Counted from the stretch's first letter, positions 38,462-47,126 are shown. The stretch is 64,000 nt of DNA from Streptomyces sp. NBC_00691 (GCF_036226665.1 NZ_CP109007.1:2892501-2956500); one strand, 5' to 3'. Notes: a model not told the origin generated them from the letters alone. Made by a program: numbers and translations.

Positions 38462-39895
38462 TCAGGCGCCGGCGGTCTTCTTCTTGCGGAGGAAGAACAC
38501 CGCGCCGCCGCCGATCACGACGAGCGCGGCGGCGATGCCCGCGATCATCGGGGTGGCGTTGGAGCTGCCGGTCTCGGCGAGGTCGCCGCCACCGGTCGTG
38601 GTGGAGCCGGTGGTGCCGCCCGTGGTGTCACCGGTCGAGGGAGCGGTGGTCGACGGGGAGGGCTCGGTCGAGGGCTCCGTGGTGGGGGTCTCGGAAGGCT
38701 TCGGGCCGGGGGTGGCCGTCTTGCAGTCCAGGACGCCCTCGAAGGTCTCCTCGAAGCCGTTCGGGCCGGTGATGGTGAACTTGTACGCCTCGTCCTCGGC
38801 GAGCGGGACCGGGATGGTCTTCTTCTCACCGGGGGCGACGGTGTACGAGGTGCCCTTCAGGTCGAAGGTCCAGGCCTCGTCACCCTCGTTGGACGCGATG
38901 ACCTCGAGGCCGCCCTTGGCGCAGTCCTTGGCGACCGTGACGGCCGGGACGGCACCCTTCTTCGCCCACGTGGCCGAGGCCTGGGCGGTGACGGTCGACT
39001 CGCTGGAGCCGGCCAGGATCAGGGTCTGGGACGGGCCGTCGATGGAGACGAACGCGCGGCCCAGGGAGACCTTGGTGGAGGCCTCGGCGGACAGAGAGGC
39101 GGTGCCGTCGGCGGTGCCGGCGGGAACGTCGAAGAAGACCTCGTCGCCGTTCTTCGCCTCGGTGACGGGCTTGCCGTCCTTGTCCACGATCTTGACGCCG
39201 TCCGGGGTGCCCGGAGCGGTCGTCAGCTTGGCGATCTGGGCGTTGGTGGAGACGGTGATCGGGCCGAGCCGCTCACCGGCCTTGCCCGCGACCGAGGACG
39301 GGGAGAGCGAGAGGGAGGCCTTCGGCTCCTCGAGCTTGACCGCGTCCTTCAGGAGCTGCTCGGTGAGCTTGCGGGCGTCGGCGCTCTTCGGCGTCGCCGT
39401 CACGCCGTCGGACAGGGTCCAGATGGCGGCCTGGGTGGCCGCCGCGGCCTCGTTCTTCGACAGGTCGACGTCGAGCTTCTTGCCGAGCTCCTCGGCGGAG
39501 TGCTTCGGGTAGCCGTTCTCGAGGATCCAGAGAATCTTTCCGGCGTTCCCGTTGTTGTGCAGGGAGGACTCGTCCCAGCCGACTTCCTTGTAGTCGAAGT
39601 CGTGCTTGGCCGGCGTCCGGAGGTCGATGCAGTAGGTCTGGAGAGTGCCCCCGCCCTCGACCTGCATCTTGAAGAGGCCGCCCTTGACGTCCCACTTCTC
39701 GCCGTTCTTCTCGGCGATCACGACGTCGTCCCGGTCGGTCATGCCGCCGAGCTTCGCCGTCACGCCGCCGGTGCCCGGGGCACCGTCTTCCGCCAGCGCC
39801 GGACCGGCCGTCGCTATCGCACCGGCCATGACAAGGCCGGAGACGAGGGTGGCTGCGGCGAGACGGGCAGCGCCTCGTCCACGAACTGAATACAT
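38462..39895 (-). CDS. Cys-Gln thioester (TQXA) domain surface protein with LAETG sorting signal
   Basis: 477-aa cell-wall protein. Signal peptide 1-36 (ends PALA), then a thioester domain in which C89 (TYCIDL) and Q155 (ATQAAIWTLSDG) would form the internal Cys-Gln bond used for covalent attachment to surfaces. Beta-rich repeats (about 190-395) follow, then a Thr/Ser/Pro stalk (about 400-435), LAETG (439-443), a TM and KKK. LAxTG is the signal of actinobacterial class E sortases. A sortase gene is at 48528. GGAGG lies 8 bases before ATG 39895; an upstream in-frame ATG lacks a site. Confidence 0.88.
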   Translation of the reverse strand: MYSVRGRGAARLAAATLVSGLVMAGAIATAGPALAEDGAPGTGGVTAKLGGMTDRDDVVIAEKNGEKWDVKGGLFKMQVEGGGTLQTYCIDLRTPAKHDFDYKEVGWDESSLHNNGNAGKILWILENGYPKHSAEELGKKLDVDLSKNEAAAATQAAIWTLSDGVTATPKSADARKLTEQLLKDAVKLEEPKASLSLSPSSVAGKAGERLGPITVSTNAQIAKLTTAPGTPDGVKIVDKDGKPVTEAKNGDEVFFDVPAGTADGTASLSAEASTKVSLGRAFVSIDGPSQTLILAGSSESTVTAQASATWAKKGAVPAVTVAKDCAKGGLEVIASNEGDEAWTFDLKGTSYTVAPGEKKTIPVPLAEDEAYKFTITGPNGFEETFEGVLDCKTATPGPKPSETPTTEPSTEPSPSTTAPSTGDTTGGTTGSTTTGGGDLAETGSSNATPMIAGIAAALVVIGGGAVFFLRKKKTAGA

Positions 39896-40049
39896 TGCTT
39901 TCCCCTCCGGGCGAGTCGCTCCACGAACATGTTGATTCGCGTGGGGGGAGCGCACGCCAGCAGATCACAGACCCGATGGGCTCACGTGCCACATGAGTAC
40001 CCGGGAATCCTAGGGATGCGGAACCCCCCGGTGCCCGGCCATACGGTCA

Positions 40050-40078
40050 GATAACCATTCCGAATCGGAATCGTTATC
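40050..40078. promoter_or_regulatory. 29-bp near-perfect palindrome, candidate operator
   Basis: Arms GATAACCATTCCGA (40050-40063) and TCGGAATCGTTATC (40065-40078) around a single A; 13 of 14 positions pair. It is AT-rich for this genome and lies about 155 bases upstream of the surface-protein ATG and 41 bases past the ssbB stop. A one-base loop makes it unlikely as a terminator, so a dimeric regulator site is more likely. Regulator unknown; Fur/Zur-like shape only. Confidence 0.7.
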
Positions 40079-40118
40079 ACGCAGGGCGAGTTGGTCGACA
40101 AATCGCCACGACGCATGG

Positions 40119-40667
40119 TCAGGGCACGGTCACCAACCGCGTCGCCGACTCCGCCGCGGCCTCCTCCGCCGCCACCGCCCACGGGTCCCGGTCCGGCGCC
40201 GGACCGAGCACCGGCGCCCTCTCCACGGCCCCCACCTGCGGTTCCGTCCGCGGCTCGGTTCCCGGCCCGGCCCCTGGCCAAGACCCCGACTCCGCCTCGG
40301 CCCTGAGCGGCCGTACCGCCCGCCGGAAGGCCGCCGTCCCCCGGCTCAGGTCGTGCCCCACCGCCAGCGCCGCCACGTCCACGAAGGTCTTGCGCTGTCC
40401 GTCCCGCTCATCCTCACGCACCCTCAGCCGACCGTGCACCACGAGCGGTTCCCCGACGGACACCGACGCCGCCAGATTGGCTCCGAGGGAACGCCAGGCC
40501 GACACCGTGTAGAAGCTGGTGGGCCCGTCGGACCAGAGCCCCTTCTCACGGTCCCAGCGGCGCGCCGTCACCGCGAAGCGGAACCTGGCGACCCCGCCCG
40601 TCGCCGTGTCCCGGTACTCCACCGCCGTCGCCACGTTGCCGACGAGCGTCACGGTCGTGTCGTTCAT
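40119..40667 (-). CDS. ssbB: single-stranded DNA-binding protein SsbB
   Basis: 182-aa SSB paralogue. The OB fold (about 1-110) starts NDTTVTLVGNVATAVEYR and contains FRFAVTARRWD and FYTVSAWR with the ssDNA-stacking aromatics. The C-terminus ends ATRLVTVP and lacks the acidic tip (DDIPF type) of replicative SSB, which points to SsbB; Streptomyces SsbB is linked to chromosome segregation during sporulation. ATG 40667 follows GGGGGAACGG. Two DnaA-box-like 9-mers lie upstream (40756-40782). Confidence 0.86.
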   Translation of the reverse strand: MNDTTVTLVGNVATAVEYRDTATGGVARFRFAVTARRWDREKGLWSDGPTSFYTVSAWRSLGANLAASVSVGEPLVVHGRLRVREDERDGQRKTFVDVAALAVGHDLSRGTAAFRRAVRPLRAEAESGSWPGAGPGTEPRTEPQVGAVERAPVLGPAPDRDPWAVAAEEAAAESATRLVTVP

Positions 40668-40755
40668 GGTCCGTTCCCCCACCCTGCGTTCACGCTGCTG
40701 TCTCTTCACCGGTCGGACACCATCGTGGGGCCGCGGAGAAGAAGCCGCCGGGGGC

Positions 40756-40782
40756 TGTGGACAGGGGCGGGAATGTGGACAA
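40756..40782 (-). promoter_or_regulatory. pair of DnaA-box-like sequences upstream of ssbB
   Basis: On the minus strand TTGTCCACA (40774-40782) is the exact Streptomyces DnaA-box consensus and CTGTCCACA (40756-40764) differs by one base. They are in the same orientation, 18 bases apart, 89 bases upstream of the ssbB start. No other oriC feature is nearby, so a regulatory role is more likely than an origin. Confidence 0.6.
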
Positions 40783-40784
40783 CT

Positions 40785-40802
40785 CCCCCACCCGAAAGGG
40801 GG
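40785..40802 (-). terminator. short hairpin after the GTPase pair
   Basis: CCCCC (40785-40789 area) and GGGGG with an A-rich 8-base loop (ACCCGAAA), about 50 bases past the downstream GTPase stop at 40852. Short stem, weak evidence. Confidence 0.35.
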
Positions 40803-40851
40803 CTACCGGAGGCCCTCAGGAGGGGAAGGAACCCGCGTGACGAGGGCGCCG

Positions 40852-42747
40852 CTACCTCCCCCGCACCCCCGTCCGCGTCGCACCCAGCCGCCCCGCTCCG
40901 CCGCGGCCTCCGCCGACGATCCGTGCCGACGGGCGCGTGCCCACCACCGTCGCGTACTGCTCGCGCACCTCGCGGTAGCGCATCAGCTCCGCCGCCACCG
41001 GGTCGAGCACCCGGGCCCGGCCGCAGGCCGCCGCCGCCTCGCGCAGACGGCGTTCGGCCTCCTGCCCGTACCGGAGCGCGGGGCCCTTGACGGCTCCCTC
41101 GCAGGCCCATTCGACGAGCGGTCCGCCGATGATGCCGCCGAGCATGACGAGGACGGGCGGGAGCAGCCCCGGCTCGACGACGCCGACGATCTGCCCCACC
41201 AGCCAGAGGGCGCCGAAGATCTGCAGGAGCGTCATCACGGCCTGGGCGAGCACGGCCGCGGGCCACCAGGCGGGCCGGGGCGGCCGGGCCGCCGCGTCGC
41301 CGATGGTGACCGTGAGCTCGTCCAGGGCCTCGGGCAGCCCGTCCGCGCCGCGCGCCGCCGCCTCGCGCACGGCCTGTGCCCAGGACGCCGGGAGCCCGCG
41401 CGAGGCCTCGTCGGCGACGACCCGTACGGCCTGCTCCACCCGTTGGCGCGCCGTCAGCTCGTCCTCGACCGGGGGGGCGAGGTGCGGGTCGGTGGAGCCG
41501 TGCTCGCGGATCCGCTCGTACCAGCGGTAGAGGCGCAGCCAGGGGGTGCCGCAGGCCCGGATGGCGCCGCGGCGCCAGACCCGTTCGGCGGCCTCGCCCG
41601 CGGCCTGGGCGCCGACGGCGACGGCGAGCCGGTCGGTGAAGGCCTCGCGGGCGCGCTCGTCGAGCCCGGACCGTCCGTCGCCGAGGTAGGCGGGGCGGAG
41701 CCGGGCCGCGGCGGCGTCGACATCGGCGGCGAGCCGGCGCTCCGGAGCCGTACGCTCCTGGACGAATCCGGCGATCATCTCCCGTAGTTCGGGCACGCCC
41801 TCGCCGGTCAGGGCGGAGACGGAGAGGACGGTGGCGCCGGGTTCGCCGTGCTCACCGAGCGCGACGCCGTCCTCGTCGAGGAGGCGTCGGAGGTCGTCGA
41901 GGACGAGGTCGGCGGCCTCCGTGCCGAGCCGGTCGATCTGGTTGAGGACGACGAAGGTGACCTCCGCGTGCCCGGCGAGCGGCCGGAGGTAGCGCTCGTG
42001 GAGGGCCGCGTCGGCGTACTTCTCCGGATCGACCACCCAGATGACGGCGTCGACGAGACCGAGGACCCGGTCGACCTGGTCGCGGTGGGCGGTGACCGCC
42101 GAGTCGTGGTCGGGGAGGTCGATGAGGACGAGCCCCTGGAGCCCGGTGTCGGCGGCGCCGCCCGCGAGCGGTCTGCGGCGCAGCCGGCCGGGGACGGCGA
42201 GCCGGTCGAGCAGCCCGGCGGCACCCTCGGACCAGGAGAGCGCGATGGGCGCGGAGGTGGTGGGGCGGCGGAGTCCGGTCTCGGAGACGGGAACGCCCGC
42301 GAGGGCGTTGAAGAGCGTGGACTTGCCGCTTCCGGTGGCGCCGGCGATCGCGATCACGGTGTGCCGGGAGGAGAGCCGCTGCCGGGCGGCCGCCTCGTCG
42401 AGCACCCGGCCGGCCTCGGCGAGGGCCTCGCTCTCGACCCGGGTACGGGAGAGTCCGACGAGTTCGTGGAGGGCGTCGAGACGGGCACGGAGCGGCCCGC
42501 CGTAACTCCCGCCGAGCGGCGGCAGGGTGTCGGGCTCCTGCGGGTCGTCCACGCGGGGAGGCGCGTCGGCGACGGCGGCCCGTTCGGCGGCGCGGCGCGC
42601 GATCAGCCCGTCGTCCCAGCGCCCCGACCGCTCGCGGTCGCGGTCACCACCGTCTCCCCCGGCACCGGCAGGCGCACCGCCCCGGGCCTCGGCACCTCTC
42701 TCCCCGTCGGCACGTCCACCGGCGCGCGACTCGTCGTCGTCCACCAC
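40852..42747 (-). CDS. dynamin-like/YfjP-type GTPase with membrane hairpin
   Basis: 631-aa GTPase. A charged disordered head (1-95), G1 GATGSGKST (about 136-144), switch region RRPTTSAP, G3 IDLPDHDS, G4 NQIDRLG (NxxD type), G5 SALTGEG. Then helices and, at about 485-555, two hydrophobic segments (WPAAVLAQAVMTLLQIFGAL and PPVLVMLGGIIGGPLVEWA) that likely form a membrane hairpin. This is the layout of bacterial dynamin-like or YfjP proteins that act on membranes. The GTG start lies one base after the stop of the upstream partner GTPase. Confidence 0.85.
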   Translation of the reverse strand: MVDDDESRAGGRADGERGAEARGGAPAGAGGDGGDRDRERSGRWDDGLIARRAAERAAVADAPPRVDDPQEPDTLPPLGGSYGGPLRARLDALHELVGLSRTRVESEALAEAGRVLDEAAARQRLSSRHTVIAIAGATGSGKSTLFNALAGVPVSETGLRRPTTSAPIALSWSEGAAGLLDRLAVPGRLRRRPLAGGAADTGLQGLVLIDLPDHDSAVTAHRDQVDRVLGLVDAVIWVVDPEKYADAALHERYLRPLAGHAEVTFVVLNQIDRLGTEAADLVLDDLRRLLDEDGVALGEHGEPGATVLSVSALTGEGVPELREMIAGFVQERTAPERRLAADVDAAAARLRPAYLGDGRSGLDERAREAFTDRLAVAVGAQAAGEAAERVWRRGAIRACGTPWLRLYRWYERIREHGSTDPHLAPPVEDELTARQRVEQAVRVVADEASRGLPASWAQAVREAAARGADGLPEALDELTVTIGDAAARPPRPAWWPAAVLAQAVMTLLQIFGALWLVGQIVGVVEPGLLPPVLVMLGGIIGGPLVEWACEGAVKGPALRYGQEAERRLREAAAACGRARVLDPVAAELMRYREVREQYATVVGTRPSARIVGGGRGGAGRLGATRTGVRGR

Positions 42748-42748
42748 G

Positions 42749-44368
42749 TCACTTCTCCTTCTGCAGTACGGAGAGCGCGGCGATCAGCTCCGCCTGCGGC
42801 TCGGGGGTCACGTCGAGCGCTTCGAGGGGCGCGAGGCGCCGGTCGCGTTCGGCGTGCAGGACACGGTCGACGTACGAGAGGACGAGTTCGCCGCCCTTGT
42901 CGCGCAGACGCAGGGCGGCCTGGGCACCGAGGAGTTCGGCGAGGCGGTCGCCCGCGGCCCGGGTGCGGCGGCCGCCGAGGAGGGACGAGGCGAGGAGGGC
43001 GGCCACGGTGTCGGCCTCGGGAGCGGCCGTGCGGGGGGCGGAGGGGCGCTCGACGGTGCGCACCTCCTCCTCGACGATCTCCTCCAGGACGCGGCGCCAG
43101 CGCCGTACCTCCACGCCGATCCGCTCGGCCGTGTCGCGGTCGCCGCCGGCCCGGGCGGGGCCGAGGGCGTCGGCGGCGGGTTCGCGGCGCCAGGCGTCGC
43201 GGACGCGTTCCTCGGCGGCGGAGACGGCGCAGTGGAGGAGGGCGGCGAGGGACTCGGCGAGGGAGTCGAGGAGTTCGTCGGCGGTGCTGTCGCGGGGGTA
43301 GGCGCGCCAGCGGGTGCGGGCGTCGCCGGCGAGGACGGCGCCGCGGCCGAGCTGTTCGCGTACCCGCTTGGCCTGTTCGCCGTAGGCGGCTTCGACGGCG
43401 CCGCCGAGGCGGACGGAGGCGGCGTACTGGGCGGCGACGGCGGCGGCCAGTTCGGGGAGCCGGGCGTCGAGGGAGTCGATGACCCCGGTGGCGGTCCGTT
43501 CGGCGGCCTGCTGGCGGGCGGCGGGGTCCTCGGCGCGGTGGGCGAGCCAGCCGCGGAGGGCGGCGACGGCGGAGTCGGGGAGGAGGCCGCTGCCGCCGTC
43601 GGCGGACTCGGGGAGTTCGGGGATGGTGAAGCGGGGCACGTCGCCGAGGCCGGCCTTGTCGAGGAGGGCCTCGTACTGGCGGGAGACCTCGCCGATGACC
43701 TGGTGGGGGACGCGGTCGAGGACGGTGACGAGGGTGGCGTCGTACTCCTTGGCGGTACGGAGGAGGTGCCAGGGAACGGCGTCGGCGTATCGCGAGGCGG
43801 TGGTGACCATCACCCAGATGTCGGCGGCGCAGATCAACTCGGCGGCGAGGAGACGGTTCTCGACGACGAGGGAGTCGATGTCGGGCGCGTCGAGAAGGGC
43901 GAGGCCGCGGGGCATGGAGGCGGCGGTCTCGACGCGGAGCGCGTTCTCCTCGGGGGGCGGGGCGTCGTCGGCGTGGTCGTCGTCGGCCTGGGGCAGCCAG
44001 ACGCGGGTGAGCTGCGGGAGGACCCGCATCCCGGCGAACCAGTGGTGGTCCTCGGGGTGGCAGACGAGCACGGGGGTGCGGGTGGTGGGCCGGAGCACAC
44101 CGGACTCGCTGACGCGCCGCCCGACAAGGGAGTTGACGAGGGTGGACTTGCCCGCCCCGGTGGACCCGCCGACGACGGCGAGCAGCGGGGCGTCGGGATC
44201 TTTGAGCCGGGGCACCAGATAGTCGTCGAGCTGAGCGAGCAGCTCGGCCCGGGTCTGCCGGGCGCGTGGTGTGTCGGGGAGGGGGAGAGGAAGGCGCACG
44301 GCGGCGACACGGTCGCGCAGGGCGGAGAGTGCGTCGATCAGCTGAGGCCGTTCGTCCAAGGTCACCAC
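42749..44368 (-). CDS. dynamin-family GTPase, partner of downstream GTPase
   Basis: 539-aa soluble GTPase without a TM. G1 is [10 protein letters not shown] (about 65-74), followed by [11 protein letters not shown] (switch), LLDAPDIDS (G3) and VTVLDRVP (G4-like but TVLDR rather than NKxD). A long charged helical C-terminus follows (about 250-539). Together with the membrane-spanning partner it resembles paired bacterial dynamins, which form heteromers at division septa or vesicles; which process here is unknown. Start GTG 44368 (or 44365) lacks a clear ribosome site. Confidence 0.83.
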   Translation of the reverse strand: MVTLDERPQLIDALSALRDRVAAVRLPLPLPDTPRARQTRAELLAQLDDYLVPRLKDPDAPLLAVVGGSTGAGKSTLVNSLVGRRVSESGVLRPTTRTPVLVCHPEDHHWFAGMRVLPQLTRVWLPQADDDHADDAPPPEENALRVETAASMPRGLALLDAPDIDSLVVENRLLAAELICAADIWVMVTTASRYADAVPWHLLRTAKEYDATLVTVLDRVPHQVIGEVSRQYEALLDKAGLGDVPRFTIPELPESADGGSGLLPDSAVAALRGWLAHRAEDPAARQQAAERTATGVIDSLDARLPELAAAVAAQYAASVRLGGAVEAAYGEQAKRVREQLGRGAVLAGDARTRWRAYPRDSTADELLDSLAESLAALLHCAVSAAEERVRDAWRREPAADALGPARAGGDRDTAERIGVEVRRWRRVLEEIVEEEVRTVERPSAPRTAAPEADTVAALLASSLLGGRRTRAAGDRLAELLGAQAALRLRDKGGELVLSYVDRVLHAERDRRLAPLEALDVTPEPQAELIAALSVLQKEK

Positions 44369-44661
44369 ATGCGAAGAATGCCCAATTTATGAGTGTTTTT
44401 GAAGCCTATTGCGGCTCTGCGCGCCGAAGAGAGGGGCGGCGACCGGAACCTCGGGCATAACGAGTGCACAACACCCGCCCCGAGCGGTGGAAAAAGCGCT
44501 GCGCGAATCGCACCTGCCTGCGATTATCGTTCCGCTTCACCGAACCTCCACATCGTGCCACGCAGGTGAAGCAACCGGGCCAAGGCGATCGGAGCCCTAT
44601 CCTTGTCCCGGCAGGCCACACCCCACCCACAAGGGGCTCCTGGCCACACGGCCACCACCCG
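44369..44661. other. AT-richer intergenic region upstream of tRNA-Arg
   Basis: 293 bases with no supported gene. It must hold the divergent promoters of the GTPase pair and the tRNA. TATCCT near 44608 could be a tRNA -10, but no matching -35 is convincing. Confidence 0.4.
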
Positions 44662-44734
44662 GCCCCCGTAGCTCAGTGGATAGAGCAGGTGCCTTCTAAG
44701 CACTTGGCCGCAGGTTCGAGTCCTGCCGGGGGCG
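44662..44734 (+). tRNA. tRNA-Arg (anticodon UCU)
   Basis: Full cloverleaf. Acceptor GCCCCCG pairs with CGGGGGC, the D arm is GCTC...GAGC, the anticodon stem GGTGC/GCACT carries loop CTTCTAA with anticodon TCT, and the T arm is GCAGG TTCGAGT CCTGC. Discriminator G; CCA is not encoded. It reads AGA, a rare codon in this genome. Confidence 0.95.
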
Positions 44735-44742
44735 CACAGATG

Positions 44743-44768
44743 AAGACCCTCCTTCGGGAGGGTCTTTT
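44743..44768 (+). terminator. intrinsic terminator after tRNA-Arg
   Basis: 10-bp stem AAGACCCTCC/GGAGGGTCTT with TTCG tetraloop, running into a short T tract. A textbook Rho-independent terminator 9 bases after the tRNA. Confidence 0.92.
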
Positions 44769-44911
44769 CGTCGGCCCGTGTGGGGATCCCGTGCGTGGAC
44801 CGGGAGGGGTGGGTCCGAGCCGCAGGAGGCCACGTTGCGGCCATTGGCCGTGTCCCCGGTCCGGGGCGGCGGGCAGACTGAATGCCCGCCAGCCGGCAAG
44901 GGGAGTCGTTC

Positions 44912-45520
44912 ATGCAGGTCGCCGTGGTCACCTTCGACGGGTTCAACGAGCTCGACAGCTTCATCGCCTCCGGCATCATCAACCGGTGCCGACGATCCGG
45001 CCTGGAGGCGTGGATCACCACCCCGACGCCGGTCGTCACGTCCATGAACGGTGTCGAGGTGTCCGGGCAGCGCCCGATGGAGTTCGTCCGGGAGGCCGAT
45101 GTCGTGCTCATCGGCAGTGGGGTCAAGACGCGTGACGTGGTCGCCGACGACCGTCTGCTCGCCGCGCTTCCGCTGGACCCCTCCCGGCAGCTCATCGGTT
45201 CGCAGTGCTCCGGCGCGCTGGTCCTCGCCCGGCTCGGGCTCCTCGGGACGATGCCCGCGTGCACCGATCTGACGACCCGGCCATGGGTCGAGGCGTGCGA
45301 CGTCACCGTCCTGGACGCGCCCTTCCACGCCGAGGGCGGCGTCGCCACGGCCGGAGGATGCCTGGCCTCGCAGTACCTCGCCGCCTGGGTGATCATGAAG
45401 ACCCTCGGCGAGGACGCCGCTCGCGACGCCTTCGCGTACGTGGCCCCCGTGGGCGAGCAGCGGCAGACCGTCGACCACGTGATCCGTACGGTCCGCGCGG
45501 GCGTGGCCGCCCTGCGCTGA
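44912..45520 (+). CDS. DJ-1/PfpI family protein
   Basis: 202-aa cytosolic protein of the glutamine-amidotransferase-like fold. The nucleophile elbow is GSQCSGALVLA with C99; the N-terminus QVAVVTFDGFNELDSFI matches the family. Members act as glyoxalases, isonitrile hydratases or AraC-type domains; here it is a lone domain, so the reaction is not predictable. GGGGAG lies 6 bases before ATG 44912. Monocistronic, ended by a 20-bp hairpin. Confidence 0.87.
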   Translation: MQVAVVTFDGFNELDSFIASGIINRCRRSGLEAWITTPTPVVTSMNGVEVSGQRPMEFVREADVVLIGSGVKTRDVVADDRLLAALPLDPSRQLIGSQCSGALVLARLGLLGTMPACTDLTTRPWVEACDVTVLDAPFHAEGGVATAGGCLASQYLAAWVIMKTLGEDAARDAFAYVAPVGEQRQTVDHVIRTVRAGVAALR

Positions 45521-45557
45521 CGTCACCGACTCGACGCGTACGGCGGCTGCTCGGCCC

Positions 45558-45602
45558 CACGCACCGGCGCCCGCTCCGGGGTGGAGCGGGCGCCGGTGCG
45601 TG
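45558..45602. terminator. 20-bp perfect hairpin between convergent genes
   Basis: Perfect 20-bp stem (45558-45577 with 45583-45602, arm begins CACGCACCGGCGCCCG) and loop GGGGT. It ends the DJ-1 gene and probably the convergent GNAT gene, whose stop is at 45732. Confidence 0.88.
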
Positions 45603-45731
45603 GGGGGTCGGCCCGTCATCAGCTCCACGAGGTGCGGGCGTGCCGGACGGCTGAACAGGGCTGCCGCAAGGGCCGGCTGGGGGTGCGGTGCCGCCCCATG
45701 GGCCGGCGGATGTGTGCGGGCCTCGCTCCCG

Positions 45732-46820
45732 TCACTCGGTCGGCAGGTCCAGCTGGTACTCGTGCGTGCTGCGGTGGAAGCGGAAGCCCAGTCGGCGGTT
45801 CACCGCGATCATGTGGGTGTTCTCCTGAGCGTTGTCCGTCTCGATCTCCTCGATCCCGGGCCGCTCCTCCCGCAACCTGCGCACCATCTCCGTCTTGACC
45901 CACAGCCCGAGACCGTGGCCGCGGTGAGCGGGCGCCACGACCGTGTCGTACTGCAGGGCGCGCCGGGTCTCCCCGGAGCGGATGACGATCTCGGTGTAAC
46001 CGGCCATCTCGCCCCCCTTGTCGAGCACGGCGGTCGTCAGCAGCAGGTCACCGCGGTCGGCCAGGACTTCGGCCATGGCGCGGACCCGGTCGGCGGTCCA
46101 GTTCTGGCTGCCGTAGTCCATGTCACCCATGGGCATGTCGTTCATCGCGTTCTTGACCGAGGCGAACGCCTCCGCCAGTTCGTCGGGAACCGTGCCGGTC
46201 CAGCCGACCAGCGTGTAGCCGGGGTGTTCGGTCCCGGCCTGCTCGACGTCGGCGTCCGCGACGTCGAGCAGCAGGTGGTCCAGGGCCAGGACGCGCCGGA
46301 AGCCGCGGGCGAGGCAGAAGGCGCCGGCCGGTCCGTCGCCGGGCGCGGCGGCCACCAGGCTGCGACGCTCCTCGTCCCGTGCCGCCCGTACGGCGGTGGC
46401 CAGCAGATGCGAGCCCACTCCCGAGCGGCGCCGGTCCGGGGTGACGTGCAGCTCCAGTTCCGCCAGGTGCCGCTGGCCGGGCGAGGTGAACAGGCGCAGG
46501 CCGGCCACACCGACCACGGCGCCGTCGGAGTCGGTGGCCAGCCACAGCAGGCGGCGGTCGTGCCGCCCGGTGACGGAGAGCCGGGCGTGGGTCTGCTCGA
46601 ACGTGGGCAGGGGCTCTTCGGGCAGATCGGCGGCGAGCGAGGCCGACACGACCGCGTGCCAGGCGGTGGCGTCCTCGGTGGAGACCTGGGTGAGGGGGAC
46701 GGCGTCGAACATGGGCGACCTCTCGGTGGGGACGGCTTCCGCCGCCTGTGCGGCGGTCGGTTCGGGAGAGCGGCTCGGGTGCTCCGGGCCAGCCTGGGTC
46801 ATCGTGTGCGTCGAGGCCAT
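45732..46820 (-). CDS. double-GNAT-domain acetyltransferase
   Basis: 362-aa protein with two GNAT folds, like mycothiol synthase-type enzymes. Domain 1 (about 40-190) has LHVTPDRRRSGVGSHLL as acetyl-CoA motif; domain 2 (about 200-362) has TVVAPAHRGHGLGLWVK and the closing NRRLGFRFHRSTHEYQLDL. Substrate unknown; mycothiol synthase itself is a separate gene in Streptomyces. ATG 46820 has GAGGGAG at 8 bases. The reading frame stays open upstream and merges with an AhpD-type remnant (46836-47017). Confidence 0.82.
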   Translation of the reverse strand: MASTHTMTQAGPEHPSRSPEPTAAQAAEAVPTERSPMFDAVPLTQVSTEDATAWHAVVSASLAADLPEEPLPTFEQTHARLSVTGRHDRRLLWLATDSDGAVVGVAGLRLFTSPGQRHLAELELHVTPDRRRSGVGSHLLATAVRAARDEERRSLVAAAPGDGPAGAFCLARGFRRVLALDHLLLDVADADVEQAGTEHPGYTLVGWTGTVPDELAEAFASVKNAMNDMPMGDMDYGSQNWTADRVRAMAEVLADRGDLLLTTAVLDKGGEMAGYTEIVIRSGETRRALQYDTVVAPAHRGHGLGLWVKTEMVRRLREERPGIEEIETDNAQENTHMIAVNRRLGFRFHRSTHEYQLDLPTE

Positions 46821-46835
46821 CGCGTTTTCTCCCTC

Positions 46836-47017
46836 GGTGTGCCGCACGGGCGGCCAGTCGACCTCGATACGCGCCGCCGTGGCCGGGTAGTCGGTGAACA
46901 CGCCGAGCGCACAGGGGCGATGACCTCGACGACGTGCCCGCCGGAGAGTGCGGCGCGCCGGGCCGCGTCGAGCCGCTCGTCGGAGACGAGGCCGCGGTCA
47001 CGGACCACCGCGGCGGC
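46836..47017 (-). pseudogene. remnant of an AhpD/carboxymuconolactone-decarboxylase family gene
   Basis: Minus-strand translation gives LAAAVVRDRGLVSDERLDAA... then GGHVVEVIAPV, and, after a shift of one base near 46909, LGVFTDYPATAARIEVDWPP. Together these match the C-terminal half of AhpD/CMD peroxidase-like proteins (typical end EVVxHVALxVFTNYxNHVADTEVDFP). The catalytic CxxC region and the whole N-terminal half are absent. I read this as a truncated, frameshifted remnant fused in frame to the GNAT gene. Based on family memory. Confidence 0.55.
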
Positions 47018-47126
47018 CAGGCCCGGGACGGCCGCGGGCCCGGGGCCGCAGATCCCTGCACGGGCCCGGCCCCGGCTCGGTTCCGATGCCGCTTCCGTCT
47101 CCGACGGCGCTGCTAGCCTGCCGCTC
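47018..47126 (+). promoter_or_regulatory. promoter region of MFS gene, probably leaderless
   Basis: TAGCCT at 47114-47119 ends 7 bases before ATG 47127, the arrangement of a leaderless Streptomyces mRNA, and no Shine-Dalgarno is present. No good -35 is visible. Confidence 0.4.

Noticed and set aside
40756..40782. Replication origin at the DnaA-box pair
   Set aside because: Only two boxes, no dnaA/dnaN genes and no AT-rich unwinding region.
44406..44699. Small ORFs on both strands across the tRNA-Arg upstream region
   Set aside because: They overlap the tRNA or its promoter area, have no ribosome site and give low-complexity Arg/Pro products.
44662..44734. tRNA-Arg as an integration site for a mobile element
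   Set aside because: No integrase, no direct repeat of the tRNA 3' end and normal core genes on both sides.
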